A stretch of DNA of 20,325 nucleotides from Flavobacteriaceae bacterium (GTDB lineage Bacteria; Bacteroidota; Bacteroidia; Flavobacteriales; Flavobacteriaceae), in assembly GCA_013003145.1 (NCBI GenBank), contig JABDLH010000250.1:1-20325 (forward strand), given 5' to 3'. Under the pieces are notes generated by a model that saw only the letters and a program-made list of their open reading frames with translations, was not told where the DNA came from and ran no database searches. Each line of letters opens with the position of its first letter. The stretch's first letter is position 1. Both the position numbers and the translations under genes were made by a program. Below, in pieces: positions 14,221 through 20,325 of the stretch.

Positions 14221-14925
14221 ATGAACATAGGCCTAGAGAAATACAGGTATTATACAGAGCTCATGAGGAATAACGATTTATTCAGTGAAATATCACACGA
14301 CGCCTTAGACCAACTACTCGAAATTGCTTCGGCACAATACTGGCCCAAAAAAACCTGTATCCTTGATCCCACACACACGCTTTACACCTTCTATATTATA
14401 TTGTCCGGTAAGGTAAAAGGTTATGTCTTTGATGATAAACACGACAGACCTCTCACCTTATTCCTGCTCACCCAAAATGACGTGTTTGACGTATTTACCC
14501 TGATCAACGGCGAGGTCCGAGACATAAGGTACGAGACCCTCTGCGACACAGAGGTGCTCAGTATCCCCATGTATAAACTTCACGAGTGGATCCAACAGAA
14601 CCAGGATGTCTATAAGGCTTTACTTAAATATACCACGGATAAAATGAGGCAGATGGAAAATTACATCTCTAACCTCATCATGGAGGACACCTCTATCCGT
14701 CTAGCCCGCCTGCTGTATAACCACGTAAATCCGTCATCAAGACAAGTTGAAGTTCTCAGCGGGCTAACACATGATGAACTCGGTGCATTGATCGGTACCA
14801 CCAGGACCATGATCGGGCGCCATATACAGGCATTCAAAGAAGAAGGTATACTGAGGACGGAGCGGCGCGAAATAGAAATCACCAACCTGGCCCTGCTGCA
14901 GCAAAAAATTTCTCTGAATACCTAA
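14221..14925 (+). CDS. Crp/Fnr-family transcriptional regulator (copy 2)
   Basis: A 234-residue regulator with the same layout as copy 1: effector-domain strands TFYIILSGKVKGYVFDD and LTLFLLTQNDVFDVFTL, a dimerisation helix (about 125-155), and a Crp-type helix-turn-helix with DELGALIGTTRTMIGRH (about 184-200). The frame is open from a GTG at 14197, but I choose the ATG at 14221 because it gives MNIGLEKYRYY, aligning with MNTDLENYAHY at the start of copy 1. The recognition-helix core GTTRT(I/M)IGRH is the same in both copies apart from one conservative change, so they may bind the same sites. Like copy 1 it lacks cAMP-binding residues and an iron-sulphur cysteine cluster. It is followed by its own secreted partner at 15219. 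Confidence 0.9.
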   Translation: MNIGLEKYRYYTELMRNNDLFSEISHDALDQLLEIASAQYWPKKTCILDPTHTLYTFYIILSGKVKGYVFDDKHDRPLTLFLLTQNDVFDVFTLINGEVRDIRYETLCDTEVLSIPMYKLHEWIQQNQDVYKALLKYTTDKMRQMENYISNLIMEDTSIRLARLLYNHVNPSSRQVEVLSGLTHDELGALIGTTRTMIGRHIQAFKEEGILRTERREIEITNLALLQQKISLNT

Positions 14926-15037
14926 CCGCCTGCCGACACTCCCTTTATTGTGCTGAATACCAACTATTTACTCTATAAATATACTATACCCTATAAAGCC
15001 CATTGTTAAACTATGTTAATTCTATTTTAAATCACGA

Positions 15038-15061
15038 GAAATGCTACCCAGGTCACATTTA
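15038..15061. promoter_or_regulatory. Second operator-like inverted repeat, upstream of secreted protein 2
   Basis: GAAATGCTA, 6 nt, TCACATTTA: an imperfect inverted repeat whose arms match seven of nine and eight of nine positions of the 14027-14051 palindrome. As there, its right ACATTTA half lies exactly 17 nt before a -7-like box (TAATTTCA, 15079-15086). A direct pair of TGTTAA words lies further upstream (15004-15019). Confidence 0.45.
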
Positions 15062-15218
15062 CACATAGGAGGCTGTTGTAATTTCAAGATAAGATTAGAA
15101 CCATTAGCAACCCACCAGTTCTCTCCTTCCCATTGCTAATCAAGATGAACGCCCGGTCTTCCCGGGGTCATATCGTGTAGTGCCCTTTTAGAATTATTAA
15201 TCTCTAAACCATATCATC

Positions 15219-15755
15219 ATGAAAAATGTAATGTTAGGTCTTTGCCTTTTAGGTCTGACCAGCCTAGCGTTCGCGCAAACCACACCTCAGAACGGAAACG
15301 ACGCGGATACAGATGAAGTGAAATTAGAAGGAGTAACGGTCTCACCGTTAAACCTCTCTTACCTGAACAAGGTTCAGGATCCGCACACTCCGGAAGAAGT
15401 AGTACAATTGGAAAATACCGCAGCCCGGTACGATATTAAAAGATCCGAAATTTTTGACGGTTCTTTTGAAGCCTATGAAGTCATTTTTGAGCAGACGGAT
15501 GGCGGTATCGTGGCTACCTATGACCGGGAAGGGAAAATTACCAGCTCCCTGGAGCGATTTAAGAATGTAGCACTACCGGTACATATCCGGGAAATGGTCT
15601 ACAAAAAATACCCGGGATGGACTATTACGAAAGATGCTTATATCGTATCTTATTATGAAGATCTTGAAGAAGTTCAGAAGATCTACAAATTACAATTAAA
15701 GAACGGTAAGCAGAGAAAAGTTCTGAAGTGTGATTCTGAGGGCAACATGCTATGA
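15219..15755 (+). CDS. Secreted PepSY-like protein (copy 2)
   Basis: A 178-residue exported protein, the gap-free paralogue of the one at 13368-13904. The signal peptide ends in LAFAQ (20). The region after it (about 24-33) differs from copy 1 and is acidic. The conserved parts are GVTVSPLNLSYLNKVQDPHT, FEAYEVIFEQ, SSLERFKNVALPVHIRE (about 109-125), KKYPGWTITKDAYIVSYY and KLQLKNG. The longest identical block is SSLERFKNVALP. A single mature cysteine, C171, is kept in CDS in both copies. It has the PepSY-like or beta-lactamase-inhibitor-like pattern and no recognised catalytic site. It follows regulator 2 by 293 nt, which holds an operator-like site, and is closed by a terminator. Function is unknown. 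Confidence 0.85.
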   Translation: MKNVMLGLCLLGLTSLAFAQTTPQNGNDADTDEVKLEGVTVSPLNLSYLNKVQDPHTPEEVVQLENTAARYDIKRSEIFDGSFEAYEVIFEQTDGGIVATYDREGKITSSLERFKNVALPVHIREMVYKKYPGWTITKDAYIVSYYEDLEEVQKIYKLQLKNGKQRKVLKCDSEGNML

Positions 15756-15797
15756 TATTGGCATGTATGGAATGTGAAAACTCCATCAGACACAGGT

Positions 15798-15829
15798 AAA
15801 GCGGGGAACAAAATTCCCCGCTTTATTCT
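15798..15829 (+). terminator. Terminator after secreted protein 2
   Basis: Perfect 11-nt arms AAAGCGGGGAA (15798-15808) and TTCCCCGCTTT (15814-15824) around a 5-nt loop, followed by a T-rich stretch on the plus strand. Confidence 0.85.
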
Positions 15830-15897
15830 TTTTATACCCGGCCCGGCATCATATGCACTTCATCGGGCACACTACAGCATTACAACCTTTTACAACA

Positions 15898-15905
15898 TAA
15901 ATTTG
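15898..15905 (+). promoter_or_regulatory. -7 box of the gene at 15964
   Basis: TAAATTTG, a perfect TAnnTTTG, with no TTG at 17-23 nt. The predicted leader is about 54 nt. Confidence 0.4.
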
Positions 15906-15963
15906 CCTGTGGGGTCCATAGATTACATCTTTCCGCTTTAGAAGGAACCCCAAATCCCTTAGC

Positions 15964-16638
15964 ATGAAATATCTCCTACTAAGTTTCTCCTGTTTATTCA
16001 CCTGCGCATTCGTGCAAGCACAGTGTACAGACGTTTACGCATCCGCCACCTATGGCATGTCTCACAGCAAAAGAGCCTTGAAGGCCGATAATGCTGACCA
16101 CCAGGCCTATTATGCAGAACGAGCGCTGAAAGCCTTAAAGAAATCACAGGAGCTGAACAAAGCCTGTGGCTGCACCAATGCTGAAGACCCTACTTATAAC
16201 GGGATAGATAACCTTCTAAAAGCCTCAGACCCTAAGGATTGGGATATGGGTCGCTATTATACCCAGAGAGCCATAGCAGAAATAGAGCAGCTACTGACCG
16301 CGCTGGATCATTGCAGCAATGAAGGATCGGACAGTGCGGAAATTCCGGAGAGTTCCCCGGCGGACACTCAGAAATCAGAGGAAGAGTGGAAAGAACAACT
16401 AGCGATCCGGGAACAGGCCGAAAACAGCCTGGATGCCATGCAGCGTTCTATAGCGGAAATCTCGGGACTGATCGGATGTGACAGCGCCATCGAGGTTTTT
16501 AAGAAAAGAACATCCCGGAGCCTTGACGAACTCAAAGCTGAAACGGTGGCAGAAACCCTTGATTTTTATAAAGAATTATTGCAGCAACTGCAAAAGGATT
16601 CGGCCACTTCTCTCGCAGCCTGCACCCCAAGCCCGTAG
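15964..16638 (+). CDS. Secreted helical protein with internal repeat, unknown function
   Basis: A 224-residue exported protein that I recognise only as a flavobacterial conserved-hypothetical type. The signal peptide probably ends at VQA (19). The residue before C21 is Q, which does not fit a lipobox. The mature part is helical. Two segments repeat with exact spacing: YYAERALKALKKSQELNKAC (49-68) and YYTQRAIAEIEQLLTALDHC (98-117). An acidic, Ser/Pro-rich linker (about 119-141) leads to a C-terminal coiled-coil-like part. Six cysteines remain after cleavage (C21, C68, C70, C117, C172 and one near the C-terminus), suggesting disulphides. Its stop lies 4 nt from the stop of the convergent gene. 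Function unknown. Confidence 0.8.
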   Translation: MKYLLLSFSCLFTCAFVQAQCTDVYASATYGMSHSKRALKADNADHQAYYAERALKALKKSQELNKACGCTNAEDPTYNGIDNLLKASDPKDWDMGRYYTQRAIAEIEQLLTALDHCSNEGSDSAEIPESSPADTQKSEEEWKEQLAIREQAENSLDAMQRSIAEISGLIGCDSAIEVFKKRTSRSLDELKAETVAETLDFYKELLQQLQKDSATSLAACTPSP

Positions 16639-16642
16639 AAGT

Positions 16643-17584
16643 TCAATTTTTAACCGTGGCAGGCGGAGCTTTGTAATAAGTGATCTTCCTGCTGGTATAT
16701 GAATTAGCCGGGGTTATGATCTCTTTAATCCAGTTGTGGTGACTACTACCATCTAATTGGTAGATATAAGATACTTTCTTTTCCGTACCATTTTTCTGGG
16801 TGATCACCGCAGCGAGCAGCCCCTGATCGCCATATTGATAAATAGTCTTACTGACCGGCACAAGGCTGCTATCTGACCTTCTGAAGCTCAATTGATTTTC
16901 AATCAGTTTTCGTCCTTTCAGGTTGTAAATCTCCTCCTTTGCCTGCCGGGGTATACTGTCCTGGTATTCTTTGGTATAAACTACTTTTACAGTATCCCCT
17001 TTGGCCGTAGGGCGTTTATAGGTCCTTGTTGTTTTCTGGAGATTGTCATTCAGGGTATAGAGCACCGTCTGCCCTCCCCCACTTTTTTCGTAACTCAGCA
17101 CCGTTTCATCGACCCCTTCCTGGTCTGCCGTTATAATCCTGGAGAGTCTACGCTGCAGATCGAATTCATACTCGTTCTGCTCCCTGAATTCTTTATTGTA
17201 AGAAAATATCTTTTCCGTGATCCGCAAACCCTGTGTGGTATCACGACTGTAAAAGTGCGCCATGGAGGTCTGTTCGTCAAATTCGTTATCCCGGTAAACC
17301 TCATCCCGCTGCTCGACCAAAATTGTGTCTCTCAACTTGTAGTAGGTTACGTCATAATCCGAATCGCTGTACCGGGTGATTGCCTTGACCAGCCTGCCTT
17401 TTTTATCAAATGAATATTCTTCGCGCCCGTAATCCGTGATCACAATACATTGCTGTACAGGACCCCTAAGATCAAAATCTTTGAGGGTGAACACCTCCGG
17501 AGCCTGTGCAAAGCCGGTAACTAGGCCGGTATACAGGCAAAGTATCGCGAAAATGGTAATCAGTTGGTAGCTTGGTTTTAACAT
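16643..17584 (-). CDS. Secreted protein with YD-like repeats, unknown function
   Basis: A 313-residue protein with a signal peptide (cleavage near GFAQA, about 27). The rest is beta-rich and contains degenerate units of the form Y-x-(Y/F)-D-x-x-G-x-L: YSFDKKGRLVKAI (57-69), YEFDLQRRLSRII (139-151), YNLKGRKLIE (220-229), YQYGDQGLLAAVI (249-261) and a final HNWIKEI (283-289). These resemble YD/Rhs-type repeats seen in secreted Bacteroidota proteins, but it is far too short for an Rhs toxin and has no toxin tail. There is no type IX sorting signal. Its promoter sits so close to the ATG that the mRNA is probably leaderless. Confidence 0.8.
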   Translation of the reverse strand: MLKPSYQLITIFAILCLYTGLVTGFAQAPEVFTLKDFDLRGPVQQCIVITDYGREEYSFDKKGRLVKAITRYSDSDYDVTYYKLRDTILVEQRDEVYRDNEFDEQTSMAHFYSRDTTQGLRITEKIFSYNKEFREQNEYEFDLQRRLSRIITADQEGVDETVLSYEKSGGGQTVLYTLNDNLQKTTRTYKRPTAKGDTVKVVYTKEYQDSIPRQAKEEIYNLKGRKLIENQLSFRRSDSSLVPVSKTIYQYGDQGLLAAVITQKNGTEKKVSYIYQLDGSSHHNWIKEIITPANSYTSRKITYYKAPPATVKN

Positions 17585-17588
17585 AGTG

Positions 17589-17620
17589 CAAAATTACTGC
17601 ATAATAATGCTTAGAAACAA
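17589..17620 (-). promoter_or_regulatory. Complete promoter with leaderless geometry for the YD-like gene
   Basis: Minus strand TTG (17618-17620), 21 nt, TAATTTTG (17589-17596, perfect), then CACT and ATG. The expected start site is the A of the start codon. The 4-nt gap is the same as at the CvfB-like gene. Confidence 0.65.
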
Positions 17621-17635
17621 CAATTTACATGCCGA

Positions 17636-17668
17636 AATAAAAAAAGGGCGGAATGTATCCGCCCTTTT
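17636..17668 (-). terminator. Terminator of dnaK
   Basis: Perfect 11-nt arms AAAAGGGCGGA (17642-17652) and TCCGCCCTTTT (17658-17668) with a 5-nt loop. A T-run follows on the minus strand, 24 nt after the dnaK stop. Confidence 0.9.
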
Positions 17669-17691
17669 CTTTACTTATATATTATTCGAAG

Positions 17692-19602
17692 TTATTTCAC
17701 TTCTTCGAAATCTACGTCTTCAACGTTATCACCTTCTTTGGCTGATCCTTCAGAGCTGCCTTGCTGCCCGTCTGCAGATGCACCACCTTGCTGTGACTCG
17801 GCTTGCGCCTTGTACATCTCTTCTGAAGCAACTTTCCAAGCCTCGTTGATCTTTTCAAGTGCAGGGGCAATTACCTCTACATCTTTACTCTCGTAAGCTT
17901 TCTTAAGCTCTTCCAAGGCACTTTCGATCGGTTTTTTCTTATCGTCAGATAGTTTATCACCAAATTCGCTCAGCTGCTTTTCCGTCTGGAAGATCATACT
18001 GTCTGCCTCGTTCAGCTTATCGGCTTTCTCCTTGGCCTGCTTATCTGCCTCCGCGTTAGCTTCAGCTTCAGACTTCATTCTCTGGATCTCTTCTTCGGTC
18101 AGACCGGAAGAAGCTTCGATCCTGATATCCTGGGATTTGCCGGTAGCCTTATCTGTAGCAGATACCTTGATAATACCGTTGGCATCAATGTCAAAGGTCA
18201 CTTCAATCTGAGGTGTTCCTCTTGGTGCCGGTGGGATCCCGTCTAGGTGGAACCTTCCGATAGTTTTGTTATCGTTCGCCATTGGGCGTTCTCCCTGTAA
18301 CACGTGGATCTCCACAGAAGGCTGGTTATCAGCCGCGGTTGAGAACACTTGTGATTTCTTGGTAGGGATGGTGGTATTGGCTTCGATCAACTTGGTCAAT
18401 ACTCCTCCCATGGTTTCGATTCCCAGGGAAAGCGGGGTAACATCTAACAGCAGTACGTCTTTTACGTCTCCTGTAAGTACTCCACCCTGTATTGCAGCCC
18501 CGATGGCCACAACTTCGTCAGGGTTAACCCCTTTAGATGGTTTCTTACCAAAGAACTTCTCAACAGCTTCCTGTACTGCCGGAATCCTTGTGGAACCACC
18601 AACCAGGATGATCTCGTCTATATCGCTTTTAGAAAGACCGGCCGACTTAAGTGCCGCCTCGCAAGGAGCGATGGTACGCTTCACCAGGTCGCTGATCAGT
18701 TGCTCAAACTTAGAACGAGACAATGTCCTTACCAAGTGCTTAGGTCCGGATGCGGTAGCCGTTACGTATGGCAGGTTGATCTCTGTCTGGTTCGATGAAG
18801 AAAGCTCTATCTTTGCTTTCTCTGCTGCTTCTCTTAAGCGTTGCAAGGCCATAGCGTCCTTACGCAGATCAATATCTTCGTCTTTCTTAAATTCCTCAGC
18901 CAGCCAGTCGATGATCTTCTGGTCTACATCATCACCTCCTAGGTGGGTATCACCGTCGGTAGAGAGTACTTCAAATACGCCGTCACCCAATTCCAGGATA
19001 GAAACGTCATGGGTTCCTCCACCGAAATCGAATACAACGATCTTCTGGTCTTTATCTTTTTTATCAAGCCCGTATGCCAACGATGCCGCTGTAGGCTCGT
19101 TGATGATACGTTCAACTTTTAATCCTGCGATCTCACCGGCTTCTTTGGTAGCCTGGCGCTGCGCATCGTTAAAGTAGGCCGGCACCGTAATTACAGCCTG
19201 GGTAACTGTCTGCCCAAGGTAATCTTCGGCAGTTTTCTTCATCTTCTGAAGAATCATTGCTGAAAGTTCCTGTGGCGTGTACAACCTGCCATCGATATCA
19301 ACACGAGGCGTGTTGTTATCTCCTTTTACGACCTTATAAGGTACGCGCTCTACTTCTTTATTCACTTCGGAAAATTTATTTCCCATGAAGCGCTTGATAG
19401 AGTAAATAGTTTTATTGGGATTGGTCACCGCCTGTCTCTTAGCCGGGTCACCGACCTTAATCTCGCCGCCTTCAACAAAAGCGATCACAGACGGAGTAGT
19501 TCTTTTCCCTTCTGCGTTGGGAATTACCACCGGCTCGTTTCCTTCCATTACAGAAACGCAGGAGTTGGTAGTACCCAAGTCAATTCCGATAATTTTGCTC
19601 AT
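17692..19602 (-). CDS. dnaK: Chaperone DnaK (Hsp70)
   Basis: The main cytoplasmic Hsp70 chaperone, 636 residues, the normal length (638 in E. coli). The ATPase domain has [17 protein letters not shown], the second phosphate loop [19 protein letters not shown] and [16 protein letters not shown]. The substrate domain begins after the linker [18 protein letters not shown] (hydrophobic VLLLD). The C-terminus has a Gly/Ser/Gln-rich tail ending [12 protein letters not shown], matching the EEVK/EEVD-type end of bacterial DnaK. It stands alone: dnaJ and grpE are not beside it. A TTG-N19-AAATTTTG promoter lies 26 nt upstream, and a strong terminator follows. No CIRCE element is present in the upstream region. 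Confidence 0.98.
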   Translation of the reverse strand: MSKIIGIDLGTTNSCVSVMEGNEPVVIPNAEGKRTTPSVIAFVEGGEIKVGDPAKRQAVTNPNKTIYSIKRFMGNKFSEVNKEVERVPYKVVKGDNNTPRVDIDGRLYTPQELSAMILQKMKKTAEDYLGQTVTQAVITVPAYFNDAQRQATKEAGEIAGLKVERIINEPTAASLAYGLDKKDKDQKIVVFDFGGGTHDVSILELGDGVFEVLSTDGDTHLGGDDVDQKIIDWLAEEFKKDEDIDLRKDAMALQRLREAAEKAKIELSSSNQTEINLPYVTATASGPKHLVRTLSRSKFEQLISDLVKRTIAPCEAALKSAGLSKSDIDEIILVGGSTRIPAVQEAVEKFFGKKPSKGVNPDEVVAIGAAIQGGVLTGDVKDVLLLDVTPLSLGIETMGGVLTKLIEANTTIPTKKSQVFSTAADNQPSVEIHVLQGERPMANDNKTIGRFHLDGIPPAPRGTPQIEVTFDIDANGIIKVSATDKATGKSQDIRIEASSGLTEEEIQRMKSEAEANAEADKQAKEKADKLNEADSMIFQTEKQLSEFGDKLSDDKKKPIESALEELKKAYESKDVEVIAPALEKINEAWKVASEEMYKAQAESQQGGASADGQQGSSEGSAKEGDNVEDVDFEEVK

Positions 19603-19628
19603 TATATCTTACTTTAAATTAGTGTATC

Positions 19629-19658
19629 CAAAATTTATGATCGCTTACTGAATGTCAA
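19629..19658 (-). promoter_or_regulatory. Promoter of dnaK
   Basis: Minus strand TTG (19656-19658, within TTGACA), 19 nt, AAATTTTG (19629-19636), one mismatch from TAnnTTTG. The leader is about 20 nt. Confidence 0.6.
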
Positions 19659-19680
19659 ACAACATGCCAACCGGGCAAAC

Positions 19681-19695
19681 ATGACAGGTTGTCAT
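19681..19695. repeat. Perfect palindrome upstream of the dnaK promoter
   Basis: ATGACA-GGT-TGTCAT, 6-nt arms with a 3-nt spacer, starting 22 nt upstream of the -33 TTG. A weaker TGCC...GGCA repeat lies between it and the promoter. Position and size suit an activator site; no known factor is assigned. Confidence 0.35.
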
Positions 19696-19818
19696 TTTCA
19701 TATTCCAAATCACAGAACATATCTATCTTCAACCTTTCTGCATTCATGATTCCGCTGGTATTTTATATGCTGCTTCTTTACCCTAGCCCGAACTGTTTAA
19801 AGATTTGGCTGAATTCTC

Positions 19819-19849
19819 TTGGAAAATGCGACAGGATAACACAGCTTTG
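19819..19849 (+). promoter_or_regulatory. Candidate promoter of the L-serine dehydratase gene
   Basis: TTG (19819-19821), 20 nt, CAGCTTTG (19842-19849), one mismatch from TAnnTTTG. The leader to the ATG at 19889 is about 35 nt. It is divergent from the dnaK promoter. Confidence 0.45.
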
Positions 19850-19888
19850 TACCTACGAAAACCTTTGAATACTAAGGATTGCTGTTTT

Positions 19889-20325
19889 ATGGAGTGCATC
19901 AGTATTTTTGACATGTTAAAGATAGGGATAGGGCCTTCAAGCTCTCACACCCTTGGGCCATGGCGTGCTGCTGAAAGGTGGCTGAAAGAATTACAGGAAG
20001 ATCAACTCTTTGACAGGGTACAGGAGGTTAAGATACGTATCTACGGCTCCCTCTCCCTGACAGGGAAAGGGCATGCCACGGATCTCGCGATCATCATGGG
20101 TCTTACAGGAGCAGACCCCGAATACGTAGCAATTGAAAGTATCGATCCTACAGTGCAGCATATTCGGGACCATAAAAAAATCGTCCTCGACGGCAAAAGA
20201 GAGGTTCCTTTTAACCCGGCAGAAGCCATCGAATTTAAACGGGATTTCTTACCGGTGCACGCCAACGGGATGGAATTTGAAGCCATCCTGGACGACGGAA
20301 CTTCCGAAACAGAACGTTACTATTC
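19889..20325 (+). CDS. sdaA: L-serine ammonia-lyase (L-serine dehydratase), N-terminal part
   Basis: Open from the ATG at 19889 to the window edge, showing 145 residues. The opening MECISIFDMLKIGIGPSSSH, followed by TLGPWRAAERW, is the hallmark of the iron-sulphur L-serine dehydratase beta domain. Other family stretches are RIYGSLSLTGKGHATDLAII and LGLTG-like MGLTGADPE. The enzyme deaminates L-serine to pyruvate. The cluster-binding cysteines belong to the C-terminal domain, outside the window, so it cannot be seen whether this is the single-chain form, though that is usual in flavobacteria. It is divergent from dnaK across 286 nt that carries promoters for both. Confidence 0.93.
   Translation, partial: MECISIFDMLKIGIGPSSSHTLGPWRAAERWLKELQEDQLFDRVQEVKIRIYGSLSLTGKGHATDLAIIMGLTGADPEYVAIESIDPTVQHIRDHKKIVLDGKREVPFNPAEAIEFKRDFLPVHANGMEFEAILDDGTSETERYY

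Noticed and set aside
15964..16638. Lipoprotein call from the cysteine at residue 21
   Set aside because: Glutamine precedes the cysteine, which does not fit a lipobox; cleavage by signal peptidase I after VQA is more likely.
16892..17413. 173-codon frame opposite the YD-like gene
   Set aside because: Lies fully inside a gene with a clear signal peptide and repeats on the other strand; no promoter or homology.
16643..17584. Rhs/YD-type toxin
   Set aside because: Only a few degenerate repeats in a 313-residue secreted protein, with no Rhs core signature, toxin tail or immunity gene nearby.
18266..19177. 303-codon frame opposite dnaK
   Set aside because: Antisense shadow of the conserved ATPase domain; its Ser/Thr/Pro-rich content reflects dnaK codon use and nothing else supports it.
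19603..19888. CIRCE (HrcA) element ahead of dnaK
   Set aside because: No TTAGCACTC-N9-GAGTGCTAA or close variant is present.
1..20325. CRISPR arrays, tRNA or rRNA genes, insertion sequences, prophage genes
   Set aside because: No regularly spaced repeats, cloverleaf-like genes, transposase or integrase frames were seen on either strand.

Overview
This window comes from a member of the Bacteroidota, very probably the family Flavobacteriaceae. The basis is promoter boxes of the Bacteroidota type (TTG, 17-23 nt, TAnnTTTG) ahead of many genes, signal peptides ending in FAQ or AQ, a menaquinone gene set with the flavobacterial companions DUF2853, a CvfB-like S1 protein and a CPBP protease, and a REC-LytTR regulator near a TPR/HisKA_2 kinase. 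This is inference from gene content; no 16S rRNA gene is present.

Positions 1-11886 are almost entirely on the minus strand and form a menaquinone locus with insertions. In transcription order: a PaaI-type hotdog thioesterase, menF, menD and DUF2853, closed by a terminator; a CvfB-like S1 protein; a SPOR-domain membrane protein coupled to menA; a LytTR response regulator with its own terminator; a 648-nt gap with two more minus-strand terminators and a small-RNA candidate; a sensor histidine kinase with a UPF0173 metallohydrolase; and menC overlapping a CPBP protease cut by the window edge. menB, menE and menH are not in the window. A decayed short-chain dehydrogenase tail lies on the plus strand between menC and UPF0173.

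Positions 11887-15830 on the plus strand hold a duplicated two-gene module: a Crp/Fnr-like regulator followed by a 178-residue secreted PepSY-like protein, then a second copy of both. The secreted proteins align without gaps at about 60% identity. Two of the intergenic regions share an operator-like inverted repeat set 17 nt before a -7-like box. This is the best candidate for an undescribed regulatory system here.

Positions 15898-20325 hold a secreted protein with an internal repeat and paired cysteines, a convergent secreted protein with YD-like repeats and a probably leaderless mRNA, dnaK with a clear promoter and terminator, and the divergent 5' part of an L-serine dehydratase gene that runs off the window. 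No rRNA, tRNA, CRISPR array or insertion sequence was found.
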